A DNA stretch of 24,369 nt, from contig CAZIOH010000102.1 of assembly GCA_964540815.1 (NCBI GenBank), positions 1-24,369 on the forward strand, in the 5' to 3' direction. A program made the position numbers and the translations under genes. Positions 1 to 6,095 of the stretch are shown here, piece after piece. How positions within the stretch are numbered: position 1 is the stretch's first letter; the number at the start of each line of letters is the position of its first letter. The DNA is from CAZIOH01 sp964540815. Lineage in GTDB: Bacteria; Myxococcota_A; Polyangia; Fen-1088. The notes beneath the pieces were generated by a model that ran no database searches, had not been told where the DNA came from, and saw nothing but the letters and a program-made list of their open reading frames with translations.

Positions 1-685
1 CGGTCCGCTCGAGCAGGTCGGGACCCGCGTCGTCGATGCCGACCACCGACGAGCCCGAGAGCTTCTGCTGGCGCGCGTACAGCTCCTCCACCCCGACGCC
101 GAGGCGCTTGGCGATCTCCTCCTGGTCGGGGGTGCGGCCGAGCTGCGCCTCGAGCCGGCGGGTCGCGTCCCGCAGCTCGTTCGACAGGCGCCGCATGTCG
201 CGCGACAGGGTGTCGCGGGAGCGCAGATCGTCCAGCATGGCGCCGCGGATGCGGAACTCGGCGAAGGCCTCGAAGCGGTCCACCCGGCTCGGGTCGAAGC
301 GATCGGCCGCCTCCATGAGCCCGATGACGCCCGACGAGATGAGATCGTCGATCTCCACGTGGGCCGGGAGACGACGGGCCAGCCGGCGCGCCACCTTCTC
401 GATGTAGGGAAAGAACTTGGCCGCGTACTCGTTGCGGCGGGCAATCAGCTCCTTCTTGGAGAGCTTCTTCGAGGACTTGGCGGCCGTCGCCTCGGCGAGG
501 GCCAGCTCGGCGGCGGCCCGCTTGGCGGCGGCCGCCGTGCGGCTCGCCGATTCCTTCACCGCGGACTTCGCGGATTCCTTGCTCGACTCCTTGGCCTTCG
601 CGACGGCGCCGGGCGCCGAGGCCTTGCTGGAAGACTTGGAGACCACCTTGTTCTCGTCGGCTCGCGTGCGCTTCGTGATTGCCAT
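1..685 (-). CDS. FliA/WhiG-type alternative RNA polymerase sigma factor, 3' end cut by the window
   Basis: The first 228 codons are present; the C-terminus lies outside the window. Residues 1-80 are a Lys/Ala/Ser-rich extension (for example KAKESSKESAKSAVKE). Region 2 follows at about 81-158, with IARRNEYAAKFFPYIEKVAR, then EIDDLISSGVIGLMEAADRF and FRIRGAMLDDLRSRD, which are typical of sigma-28/WhiG proteins. Region 3 is at about 160-222 (LGRTPDQEEIAKRLGV). The region 4 helix-turn-helix is missing only because of the cut. The product should direct core polymerase to a dedicated promoter set; in myxobacteria such factors are not necessarily linked to flagella. ATG at 685 is chosen; an in-frame ATG at 694 lies upstream of the predicted transcription start. 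No flagellar or anti-sigma gene is visible. The gene lies downstream of an NtrC-type activator and behind a sigma-54-like promoter, so activator control is inferred. The family call is solid; the regulon is unknown. Confidence 0.9.
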   Translation of the reverse strand, partial: MAITKRTRADENKVVSKSSSKASAPGAVAKAKESSKESAKSAVKESASRTAAAAKRAAAELALAEATAAKSSKKLSKKELIARRNEYAAKFFPYIEKVARRLARRLPAHVEIDDLISSGVIGLMEAADRFDPSRVDRFEAFAEFRIRGAMLDDLRSRDTLSRDMRRLSNELRDATRRLEAQLGRTPDQEEIAKRLGVGVEELYARQQKLSGSSVVGIDDAGPDLLERT

Positions 686-698
686 GGCCCGCATCCTC

Positions 699-714
699 AG
701 CACGAGCCGTGCCA
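699..714 (-). promoter_or_regulatory. Candidate sigma-54 (-24/-12) promoter of the sigma-factor gene
   Basis: On the minus strand this reads TGGCACGGCTCGTGCT. The sigma-54 consensus is TGGCACG-N4-TTGCW; only one conserved base differs (GTGC for TTGC), and the GG-N10-GC spacing is exact. Transcription would start near 688-690, only a few bases before the ATG at 685, giving an almost leaderless mRNA. An NtrC-family activator gene lies just upstream, and paired dyad sites lie at the usual enhancer distance. Confidence 0.6.
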
Positions 715-749
715 CGCGCGTTCGCGCGCGCGACCGCGCCGTTCCGCGG

Positions 750-768
750 GGTTCCGGATGTAGGAACC
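750..768. repeat. Short inverted repeat (6-base arms, 7-base spacer)
   Basis: GGTTCC (750-755) and GGAACC (763-768) are perfect complements around GGATGTA. It sits between the candidate sigma-54 promoter and the upstream dyad sites. It could be an extra protein-binding site or a chance dyad; no function is assigned. Confidence 0.35.
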
Positions 769-776
769 TGGCGACC

Positions 777-790
777 GTCAATCGATTGGC
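777..790. promoter_or_regulatory. Candidate activator-binding dyad, site 1
   Basis: GTCAATCGATTGGC is an imperfect palindrome with a perfect inner CAATCGATTG. It differs by one base from the inferred consensus GTCAATCGATTGAC. It is the core of a 21-base unit (775-795) repeated at 809-829 with two mismatches. It lies about 90-100 bases upstream of the predicted sigma-54 transcription start. Confidence 0.5.
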
Positions 791-810
791 GATCGAACGT
801 TCGTGACGCC

Positions 811-824
811 GTCAATCGAATGAC
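811..824. promoter_or_regulatory. Candidate activator-binding dyad, site 2
   Basis: GTCAATCGAATGAC differs by one base from the same inferred consensus as site 1. Its centre is 34 bases from that of site 1, about three helical turns, so both could face the same side of the DNA. A further palindrome, CGAACGTTCG (794-803), lies between them. Paired, phased dyads are the usual arrangement for NtrC-family enhancers. Confidence 0.5.
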
Positions 825-844
825 GATCGGCGCGCGGGCGCGCC

Positions 845-2221
845 TCAGGCTACATGTCGCCGCCGCAGCTTCTCGACCAGGGTCGTCCGGTTCATTCCGA
901 GCAGCTCGGCGGCCCGGTTCTTGTTCCCACCGGTCCGTTCCAGCGCCTGCGCGATCAGGCGATCCTCGAGCTGGGTGAGCAGCAGCCGCAGGTCGATCCC
1001 ACCGGCCGGCAGGTCGAGCCGCCCGGCCTCGAGGTCGAGGAGATCGAGGCGCAGGTGCGATGGGAGATCACCGAGGACCACCATCCGGTTGGTGGCGATG
1101 ACCACCAGCCGCTCGACCAGGTTCTCGAGCTCGCGCACGTTCCCCGGCCAGTCGTGGGCGGTGAGGCGCGCCATGACCTCGGGCTCGAAGCCTGGCACCG
1201 AGCGTCCCTCGCGCAGGTTGACGAGGTGACGAAAGTGCTCGGCCAGGACCGGGATGTCGTCGCGCCGGACCCGCAATGGAGGCAGGTCGATGGGCACCAC
1301 CTCGAGCCGGTAGTAGAGATCCTCGCGAAAGCGCCCGTCCGCCACCATCTCCTCGAGGTTGCGGTGGGTCGCGGCGATCACCCGCACCGACACCGGGATG
1401 CGCTCGGTGCCGCCGACCGGCGTGACCTCGCGCTCCTGCAGCACCCGCAGCAGCTTGGCCTGCAGGGGCCGCGGCATCTCCCCGATCTCGTCGAAGAAGA
1501 TGGTGCCGCCGTTGGCCGAGACCACCCGCCCGAGCCGATGGCGATCCGCGCCGGTGAAGGCCCCGCGCACGTGCCCGAACAGCTCCGACTCGGCGAGATC
1601 CTCCGGGATCGCCGCCATGTTCACCGCCACGAACGGGCCCGCCGCGTAGGGGCTCGAGGTGTGGACCAGGCGGGCGATCACCTCCTTGCCGGTGCCGGTC
1701 TCGCCACGGATGAGGATGCTGGCGTCGGTGTCCGCGACCCGAGCCACCCGATCGAGCACCGCCCGCATCTCGGCGTGCTCGCCGATCACCGCCCCGGCCT
1801 GAAACCGCGGGCCGCGCACGGCCTCGGGATCCGGGGATTCCACCTGGCGAACCACCTCCTCGAGGGCCGACGGCCGGACCGGCTTCGACAGGAAGCTGTG
1901 GGCACCTGCGCGCAGGGCCGACACCGCCTCCACCACGGTGGCGTGGGCCGTGAGCATCACGACCGGAACGGCGGGCGACCGCGCCTGGGCTTCGCGCAGG
2001 ACCGCGAAGCCGTCGCGTCCGGCGATCCCCGTCGCTGCACCGCCAGCACCTGCCAGCTGGCTGTCGGTCATGCAGAGATCGAAGCGCTGGCTCCGCAGCC
2101 GCGCCACCGCCTCGGCCCCGTCGAACGCCAGGACCGTCGTGTAGCCGAACGCCGGCAGACGGTTCACCAGCTCCGCCTGAGCGGTGGTGTCGCTGTCCAC
2201 GAGGAGTACCCGTTTGCCCAT
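845..2221 (-). CDS. NtrC-family sigma-54-dependent response regulator (REC-AAA+-Fis HTH)
   Basis: The 458-residue protein has a receiver domain (about 3-125) with phospho-acceptor Asp53, Thr91 and Lys113. The AAA+ domain (about 145-385) has Walker A GETGTGKE (173-180), the sigma-54 contact loop GAFTGA (220-225) and Walker B around IFFDEIGE (241-248). A Fis-type helix-turn-helix lies at about 410-458 (GNKNRAAELLGMNRTTLVEK). It should hydrolyse ATP to open sigma-54 promoters when phosphorylated. ATG at 2221 is preferred because the receiver begins MGKRVLLVDSD there; the in-frame 69-codon extension upstream is low-complexity and overlaps the protease gene. Stop and start share TGATG with the protease gene, so translation is probably coupled. 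Oddities: the acidic pocket reads DSD, and about ten Gly/Ala-rich residues are inserted after Asp53. No partner histidine kinase is adjacent. Confidence 0.95.
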   Translation of the reverse strand: MGKRVLLVDSDTTAQAELVNRLPAFGYTTVLAFDGAEAVARLRSQRFDLCMTDSQLAGAGGAATGIAGRDGFAVLREAQARSPAVPVVMLTAHATVVEAVSALRAGAHSFLSKPVRPSALEEVVRQVESPDPEAVRGPRFQAGAVIGEHAEMRAVLDRVARVADTDASILIRGETGTGKEVIARLVHTSSPYAAGPFVAVNMAAIPEDLAESELFGHVRGAFTGADRHRLGRVVSANGGTIFFDEIGEMPRPLQAKLLRVLQEREVTPVGGTERIPVSVRVIAATHRNLEEMVADGRFREDLYYRLEVVPIDLPPLRVRRDDIPVLAEHFRHLVNLREGRSVPGFEPEVMARLTAHDWPGNVRELENLVERLVVIATNRMVVLGDLPSHLRLDLLDLEAGRLDLPAGGIDLRLLLTQLEDRLIAQALERTGGNKNRAAELLGMNRTTLVEKLRRRHVA

Positions 2222-3345
2222 CAACGTGGGAGGTTCATCGGTGGGGCCCGGGGTGGCCTTGAGGTTCCCCAATCGTTCCGCAGTGTTGCCAGCTGGACAA
2301 CAGGCGTCCGATGCCGCCGACGCCTCCGCCGCAGCACCGCCGCGAGGGCCAGGGGCCCTCCGGTCAAGGCCACGGCCAGGCGTTCGCGGCGCCCGGCGAG
2401 GTGTCCATCCGGGGGAGCCACCGCGCACCCGATCGACCCGGTCCAGGTGTCGTTCGGCAGCGAGCCGAGCGGGTAGATGTCACACGCCGCCTGGGTGTCG
2501 TCCGGGGCCAGCGTCCTTTGCTTGACGTCCACCGGATTGAGGACCGGGTACATGGTGTCGTCGAGGATGGCGGGGGTCTGGGCGGCCGTCGAGGAGCACG
2601 CCGGCGCGGCCACCCCGTGCTGGTCGACGAAGACGATCTCGCCGGACTGCCGACAGTCGTGCGCGAGGCCGAGGAAGTGGCCGGCCTCGTGGGTGAGCGC
2701 GCTCGTCAGATCGTAGTGATCGAGGTAGTCGCGCGCCGATACCATCCCGTTCGGGATCATCGCGAACGAGAAGTCCACGGTGTTGACCTCGATGTCGGCC
2801 TCCAGGATCTGCCCGTCATCGGGCGCGCCGGGCGCGTTGCGCACGAACCAGGTCGTGAGCGCCACCAGATCCGCGTCGTGGCAGTCGGTCATCGCCGTCG
2901 GATCGCGACACCACGCGCCGGTGCGCAGGATGATCCGGTCGTGTCCGTCGCGCTTGGCGATCTGGTCCTCCACCATGTCGGGCGCCACCTGCAAGGCCAC
3001 CTCGGTGCACGACAGCGCCGGCTTGCTCCAGGCCCGGAGCGCGGCGGTCGAGGCGGTGCGAAGATCCGTCGCGCTGATCCCAATCCCATCGGGAGGAACC
3101 GCCATCTCGAGGATCACCCGCGGATCGTGCCAGAAGTAGGGAACGTCGGTGACCTCGGTCCTGGCCCGGATATACGCCTGGGCAGAGGGCGCGCGGCCGA
3201 GGCCGAGCCCGAGCCCGAGGATGACGAACAGCGAGAGGCATCCCGGACGACGGCGAGCGAGGAGGGCGCGAGCGGACGCGCCGCCGGGTGTTTCGGCGGA
3301 GAGCCTCGGATTCAGGTGCCTTTGAGGGGCGCACGGGGAGCGCAC
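2221..3345 (-). CDS. Secreted matrixin-like zinc metalloprotease with MYXO-CTERM-like tail
   Basis: The 374-residue protein has a basic N-region and a hydrophobic stretch near 37-50 ending in APSAQA, a likely signal peptide. The metzincin zinc site HEAGHFLGLAH is at 219-229, with catalytic Glu220, and a Met-turn DDTMYP follows near 262-267. This places it among matrixin-like secreted endopeptidases. After the catalytic domain comes a Gly-Cys pair (306-307), a hydrophobic segment (about 323-338) and six arginines (339-344). That order resembles MYXO-CTERM sorting tails, but about 30 further residues follow. The start is GTG at 3345, the only plausible one in frame; no ATG is available before the signal peptide. 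It begins 16 bases after the pheA stop and overlaps the downstream activator gene as TGATG. The protease assignment is firm; substrate and surface anchoring are inferred. Confidence 0.88.
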   Translation of the reverse strand: MRSPCAPQRHLNPRLSAETPGGASARALLARRRPGCLSLFVILGLGLGLGRAPSAQAYIRARTEVTDVPYFWHDPRVILEMAVPPDGIGISATDLRTASTAALRAWSKPALSCTEVALQVAPDMVEDQIAKRDGHDRIILRTGAWCRDPTAMTDCHDADLVALTTWFVRNAPGAPDDGQILEADIEVNTVDFSFAMIPNGMVSARDYLDHYDLTSALTHEAGHFLGLAHDCRQSGEIVFVDQHGVAAPACSSTAAQTPAILDDTMYPVLNPVDVKQRTLAPDDTQAACDIYPLGSLPNDTWTGSIGCAVAPPDGHLAGRRERLAVALTGGPLALAAVLRRRRRRHRTPVVQLATLRNDWGTSRPPRAPPMNLPR

Positions 3346-3361
3346 CCCCTACGCATCGGCA

Positions 3362-4558
3362 CTAAACCGGGTCACCTTTCGGATACGAGCCAAGAACTTT
3401 CAACGCCTCGCACTGCCCCGCCACGATCGCCAGGGCCTCGCCCACCGCCGCATCGCGTTCGTGGCCGTCGATGTCCACGAAGAACACGTACTCCCAGGCG
3501 CGACGCCGGGAGGGGCGGCTCTCGATCTTGGTCATGTTGAGACCCTTCTCGGCGAAGCCTCCCAGCACCCGGTAAAGGACCCCGGGCTCGTCGCGGGTGG
3601 TGAGCAGCACGGAGGTCTTGTCGCGACCGGTCGGCTCGGAGCGCTGGCGCCCGAGCACCAGGAAGCGCGTCGCGTTCTGCGTCAGATCCTCGATGTTGCG
3701 CTTGAGGACGTGCAGATCGTAGAGCTTCGCCGCCATCTCGGAGGCCACCGCCGCACCGTTGTTGTCGCCGTGGGCGGCCCGGGCGGCCTCGGCGGTCGAG
3801 CTCGACTCGACGATCGAGGCGCGCGGGAGGTGGGTCGCCAGCCAGCGGCGGCACTGGGCGATGGCCACCGGGATGGAGTAGACGCGCTCCACCCGGTCGA
3901 GCTCCACCTCCTCGCGGGCCAGCAGGCACAGCGAGATCTTCAGCATGATCTCGGCGCTGACGCGGAGCTCGCTGTCGACGAAGCTGTCGAGCGTGGGAAT
4001 GATCACCCCCTCGGTCGAATTCTCGACCGGCACCACCCCGAGATCCGCGGCGCCGCGCTCGACCTCCTCGAAGACCCCCGCGATGGACTTGATGGGGATG
4101 GCGCGCGCCGAGAGCCCGAACTGGTGCTTGACCGCCATGTGCGAGAAGGTGCCCTCGGGGCCGAGGTAGGCGACCCGCACGGTCTTCTCCAGTGACAGAC
4201 AGGCGCTGAAGATCTCCTGGAAGACCGAACGGATGGCCTCGCTCGGGAACGGACCCGCGTTGGCGGCGGTGAGGCGCTCCACGATCTGCCGCTCGCGCGA
4301 GGGCACGTAGAACGGGACCTGCATCTTCTCCTTGAGCGAGGCCACCTCGGCCACGAACCGAGACCGGTGATTGAGCAGGCGCAGGATCTCGTCGTCGGTG
4401 CGATCGATCTCCGCCCGGATCGCCGCGAGATCGGCACCGCCACTCTTCTGTGCGGCCGTGGCCTCGTCCGTGGTGGTCTCCCTGGCGACCTTGGGCGCGC
4501 GCGCGCCGTCGTCGCTCGGTCCGGTCTTCCCGCTCTTTGCGTCCGATGCGCCTGCCAT
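3362..4558 (-). CDS. pheA: Bifunctional chorismate mutase / prephenate dehydratase
   Basis: The 398-residue P-protein converts chorismate to prephenate and then to phenylpyruvate for phenylalanine synthesis in the cytoplasm. Residues 1-42 are low-complexity. An AroQ-type mutase helical domain spans about 43-125 (IRAEIDRTDDEILRLLNHRS). The dehydratase domain spans about 128-305, with YLGPEGTFSH, PVENSTEG and the catalytic TRF motif in NATRF (297-299). A C-terminal ACT domain (about 315-392) has PGVLYRVL and ESRP, the phenylalanine feedback site. The usual SHPQ motif reads SIPV at 228-231, a departure at a normally conserved place. ATG at 4558 is the only sensible start. It is first in a minus-strand set with the metalloprotease (16-base gap) and the NtrC-type regulator, an unusual set of neighbours. 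Confidence 0.95.
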   Translation of the reverse strand: MAGASDAKSGKTGPSDDGARAPKVARETTTDEATAAQKSGGADLAAIRAEIDRTDDEILRLLNHRSRFVAEVASLKEKMQVPFYVPSRERQIVERLTAANAGPFPSEAIRSVFQEIFSACLSLEKTVRVAYLGPEGTFSHMAVKHQFGLSARAIPIKSIAGVFEEVERGAADLGVVPVENSTEGVIIPTLDSFVDSELRVSAEIMLKISLCLLAREEVELDRVERVYSIPVAIAQCRRWLATHLPRASIVESSSTAEAARAAHGDNNGAAVASEMAAKLYDLHVLKRNIEDLTQNATRFLVLGRQRSEPTGRDKTSVLLTTRDEPGVLYRVLGGFAEKGLNMTKIESRPSRRRAWEYVFFVDIDGHERDAAVGEALAIVAGQCEALKVLGSYPKGDPV

Positions 4559-4646
4559 GGAGCGACCGTCCTACCCCGAGCTTGGCTTTCGAGCAATCGG
4601 GGCGCACGCGGGAGGTCCCCGAGTCGCGCCGACGCCGGCCCCGGTG

Positions 4647-4652
4647 TAGCTT
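4647..4652 (+). promoter_or_regulatory. -10-like hexamer before the alpha/beta hydrolase
   Basis: TAGCTT ends nine bases before the ATG at 4662, in a very GC-rich 103-base gap between divergent genes. No convincing -35 or Shine-Dalgarno sequence is seen. A transcript from here would have almost no leader. Weak on its own; it matches a pattern seen at other genes here. Confidence 0.3.
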
Positions 4653-4661
4653 GGATGGGAC

Positions 4662-5891
4662 ATGGCGCGGCTCTGCGGCTACCTGGCCTTGCTGCTGGCG
4701 GGGGTGGCGGCCGGCGGCGGTGCTCTCGTCACCACGCGGCCACCCACGCACGGCCTCGAGCTCCTGGCACTGGTCGCGAGTGAGCGGAGCCTGTTTCTGT
4801 CGGCGGGGGCGCTGCTCGCGCTGGCGTTCGTGCTCGGGGCGCTGCGCGTGCGAGCGCCCGGACCACCGCCGGCGGTGGTGCTCGCCAGCGTGGTCCTCGC
4901 CGTCGCCGGGCTGGTCCTGGGTGTCCTGCCATACGCGGCTGCCCGGCGGGTGGCCGCGGAGAAGCAGCTCACCCTCTCGATCGGCCGCTACCTCCGGGCG
5001 CGCATCGACACCGAGGGACCCATCCGCGCCGAGCGGACCATCACCTACGCGACGACCTCGGACGGACGGCCCCTCGGCATGGACGTGTACATGCCAGCGA
5101 TCCCGTCACCGAGCCCGTCACCAAGCTCGGCGGCGCCTCGACCCCGACCGCCCGTGCTGGTGCTCCACGGCGGTGGGTGGAATGCCGGCGACAAGGGAGA
5201 TGCCTCGCGCTTCAGCCGCTGGCTGGCCAGCCAAGGCTTCGTCGTGCTCGACGTGGAGTACCGCACCCATCCTCAACCCAACTGGAGGCAGGCCATCGGC
5301 GACGTGGCCTGCGCCATCGTCTGGGTGCGCCGGCACGCGGCCGAGCCCGCCTGGAACCTCGATCCCGGCGCCATCACCCTGCTCGGGAGATCGGCCGGAG
5401 GACACCTGGCCCTGATGGCCGCCTACGGCACGGACGATACGCGCCGCGCCCCGAGCCTCCTGCCGCCCCTCCTGCCCGAGGGCTGTCGCGGGACCGACAC
5501 CTCGGTCGCGGCGGTCATCGCCTACTACGCCCCGACCGACCTCGTCTGGGGTCATGAACACCCGGCCAGCCCGCGGGTCTACGACAGCAACGATCGCATG
5601 CGGCGCTTCATCGGCGGCGACGGCGATGCATACGAGGCCCTATACCGGAGCCTCTCCCCCGTGAACCAGGTGTCGAGGAAATCGCCCCGCACCCTGCTCA
5701 TCCACGGCGGGCGGGATCAGCTGGTCGGCGCCGAGCACATGTTTCGTCTCGCGTCGGTGCTGGCGCGGGAGGCCGTCCCCCACGAAACACTGTTCTTGCC
5801 GACGGCGCGCCACGCCTTCGATTTCATGGTCGGGGGCTTCGATGAACAGCTGGCCTCCGCGGCCGTCCTGCGCTTTCTGCCGCCCCCGTGA
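4662..5891 (+). CDS. Membrane-anchored alpha/beta hydrolase (BD-FAE/esterase-lipase type)
   Basis: The 409-residue protein starts with about three hydrophobic segments (roughly 5-24, 44-61 and 70-92). A Pro/Ser linker (about 147-163) precedes an alpha/beta hydrolase domain. The oxyanion motif HGGGW is at 169-173, the nucleophile elbow GRSAGG has Ser244, and the likely Asp352 (GGRDQ) and His384 (ARHAF) complete the triad. Such enzymes cleave carboxylic esters; the actual substrate cannot be told. The catalytic domain follows the third membrane segment, so which side of the membrane it faces depends on topology. ATG at 4662 precedes the first hydrophobic segment directly. The gene is divergent from pheA and stands alone; the next plus-strand coding start is about 130 bases further on. 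Confidence 0.88.
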   Translation: MARLCGYLALLLAGVAAGGGALVTTRPPTHGLELLALVASERSLFLSAGALLALAFVLGALRVRAPGPPPAVVLASVVLAVAGLVLGVLPYAAARRVAAEKQLTLSIGRYLRARIDTEGPIRAERTITYATTSDGRPLGMDVYMPAIPSPSPSPSSAAPRPRPPVLVLHGGGWNAGDKGDASRFSRWLASQGFVVLDVEYRTHPQPNWRQAIGDVACAIVWVRRHAAEPAWNLDPGAITLLGRSAGGHLALMAAYGTDDTRRAPSLLPPLLPEGCRGTDTSVAAVIAYYAPTDLVWGHEHPASPRVYDSNDRMRRFIGGDGDAYEALYRSLSPVNQVSRKSPRTLLIHGGRDQLVGAEHMFRLASVLAREAVPHETLFLPTARHAFDFMVGGFDEQLASAAVLRFLPPP

Positions 5892-5967
5892 GCCCGGCCT
5901 GCTCCGCGTGCGGCACTCACCGGCCCCGGCGCCCATGGTCCGACGTTCCCGACCCGCAATTTCCGGG

Positions 5968-5990
5968 TTGGTCGTTGCGAGTTCGACCAA
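5968..5990. promoter_or_regulatory. Inverted repeat upstream of the hybrid kinase gene
   Basis: TTGGTCG (5968-5974) and CGACCAA (5984-5990) are perfect complements with a nine-base spacer. The 23-base dyad lies just ahead of the leader ORF and could be an operator or a small hairpin. The rest of 5892-6023 shows no gene and no clear terminator. Confidence 0.4.
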
Positions 5991-6023
5991 AAGGGCCATG
6001 ATGACGACGAAAGGAAGGGCGCG

Positions 6024-6095
6024 ATGCGGGTACTGGAACTGGTTCGTCGGGATCGCGCAAGACGTGCGCGGCTCCGTCCTCGGGTGGACGGGTGA
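6024..6095 (+). CDS. Putative 23-codon leader ORF coupled to the CheB-CheR hybrid kinase
   Basis: An ATG at 6024 is preceded by AAAGGAAGG (6010-6018), the best Shine-Dalgarno sequence I noticed in this window, at good spacing. The ORF encodes a short peptide with nine arginines (it begins MRVLELVRRDRARRAR). Its TGA (6093-6095) overlaps the GTG start of the next gene as GTGA. It could be a leader peptide that loads ribosomes onto the weak GTG start, or simply carry the real ribosome-loading site. No known family is recognised; it may be non-functional as a peptide. Confidence 0.4.
   Translation: MRVLELVRRDRARRARLRPRVDG

Noticed and set aside
829..844. GC-only palindrome GGCGCGC-GG-GCGCGCC directly after the regulator stop, as a terminator
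   Set aside because: There is no T-tract, the loop is too tight, and such runs are common in DNA this GC-rich. It could still slow polymerase.
2222..2428. Upstream 69-codon extension of the NtrC-type regulator
   Set aside because: It is low-complexity and lies inside the protease gene; the receiver domain begins exactly at the ATG at 2221.
854..2476. 540-codon plus-strand open frame over the NtrC-type regulator
   Set aside because: It is a high-GC antisense shadow; the minus-strand protein has all catalytic motifs.
4568..4573. TAGGAC as a -10 element for pheA
   Set aside because: It lacks the final T and a -35; too weak to list beside the other hexamers.
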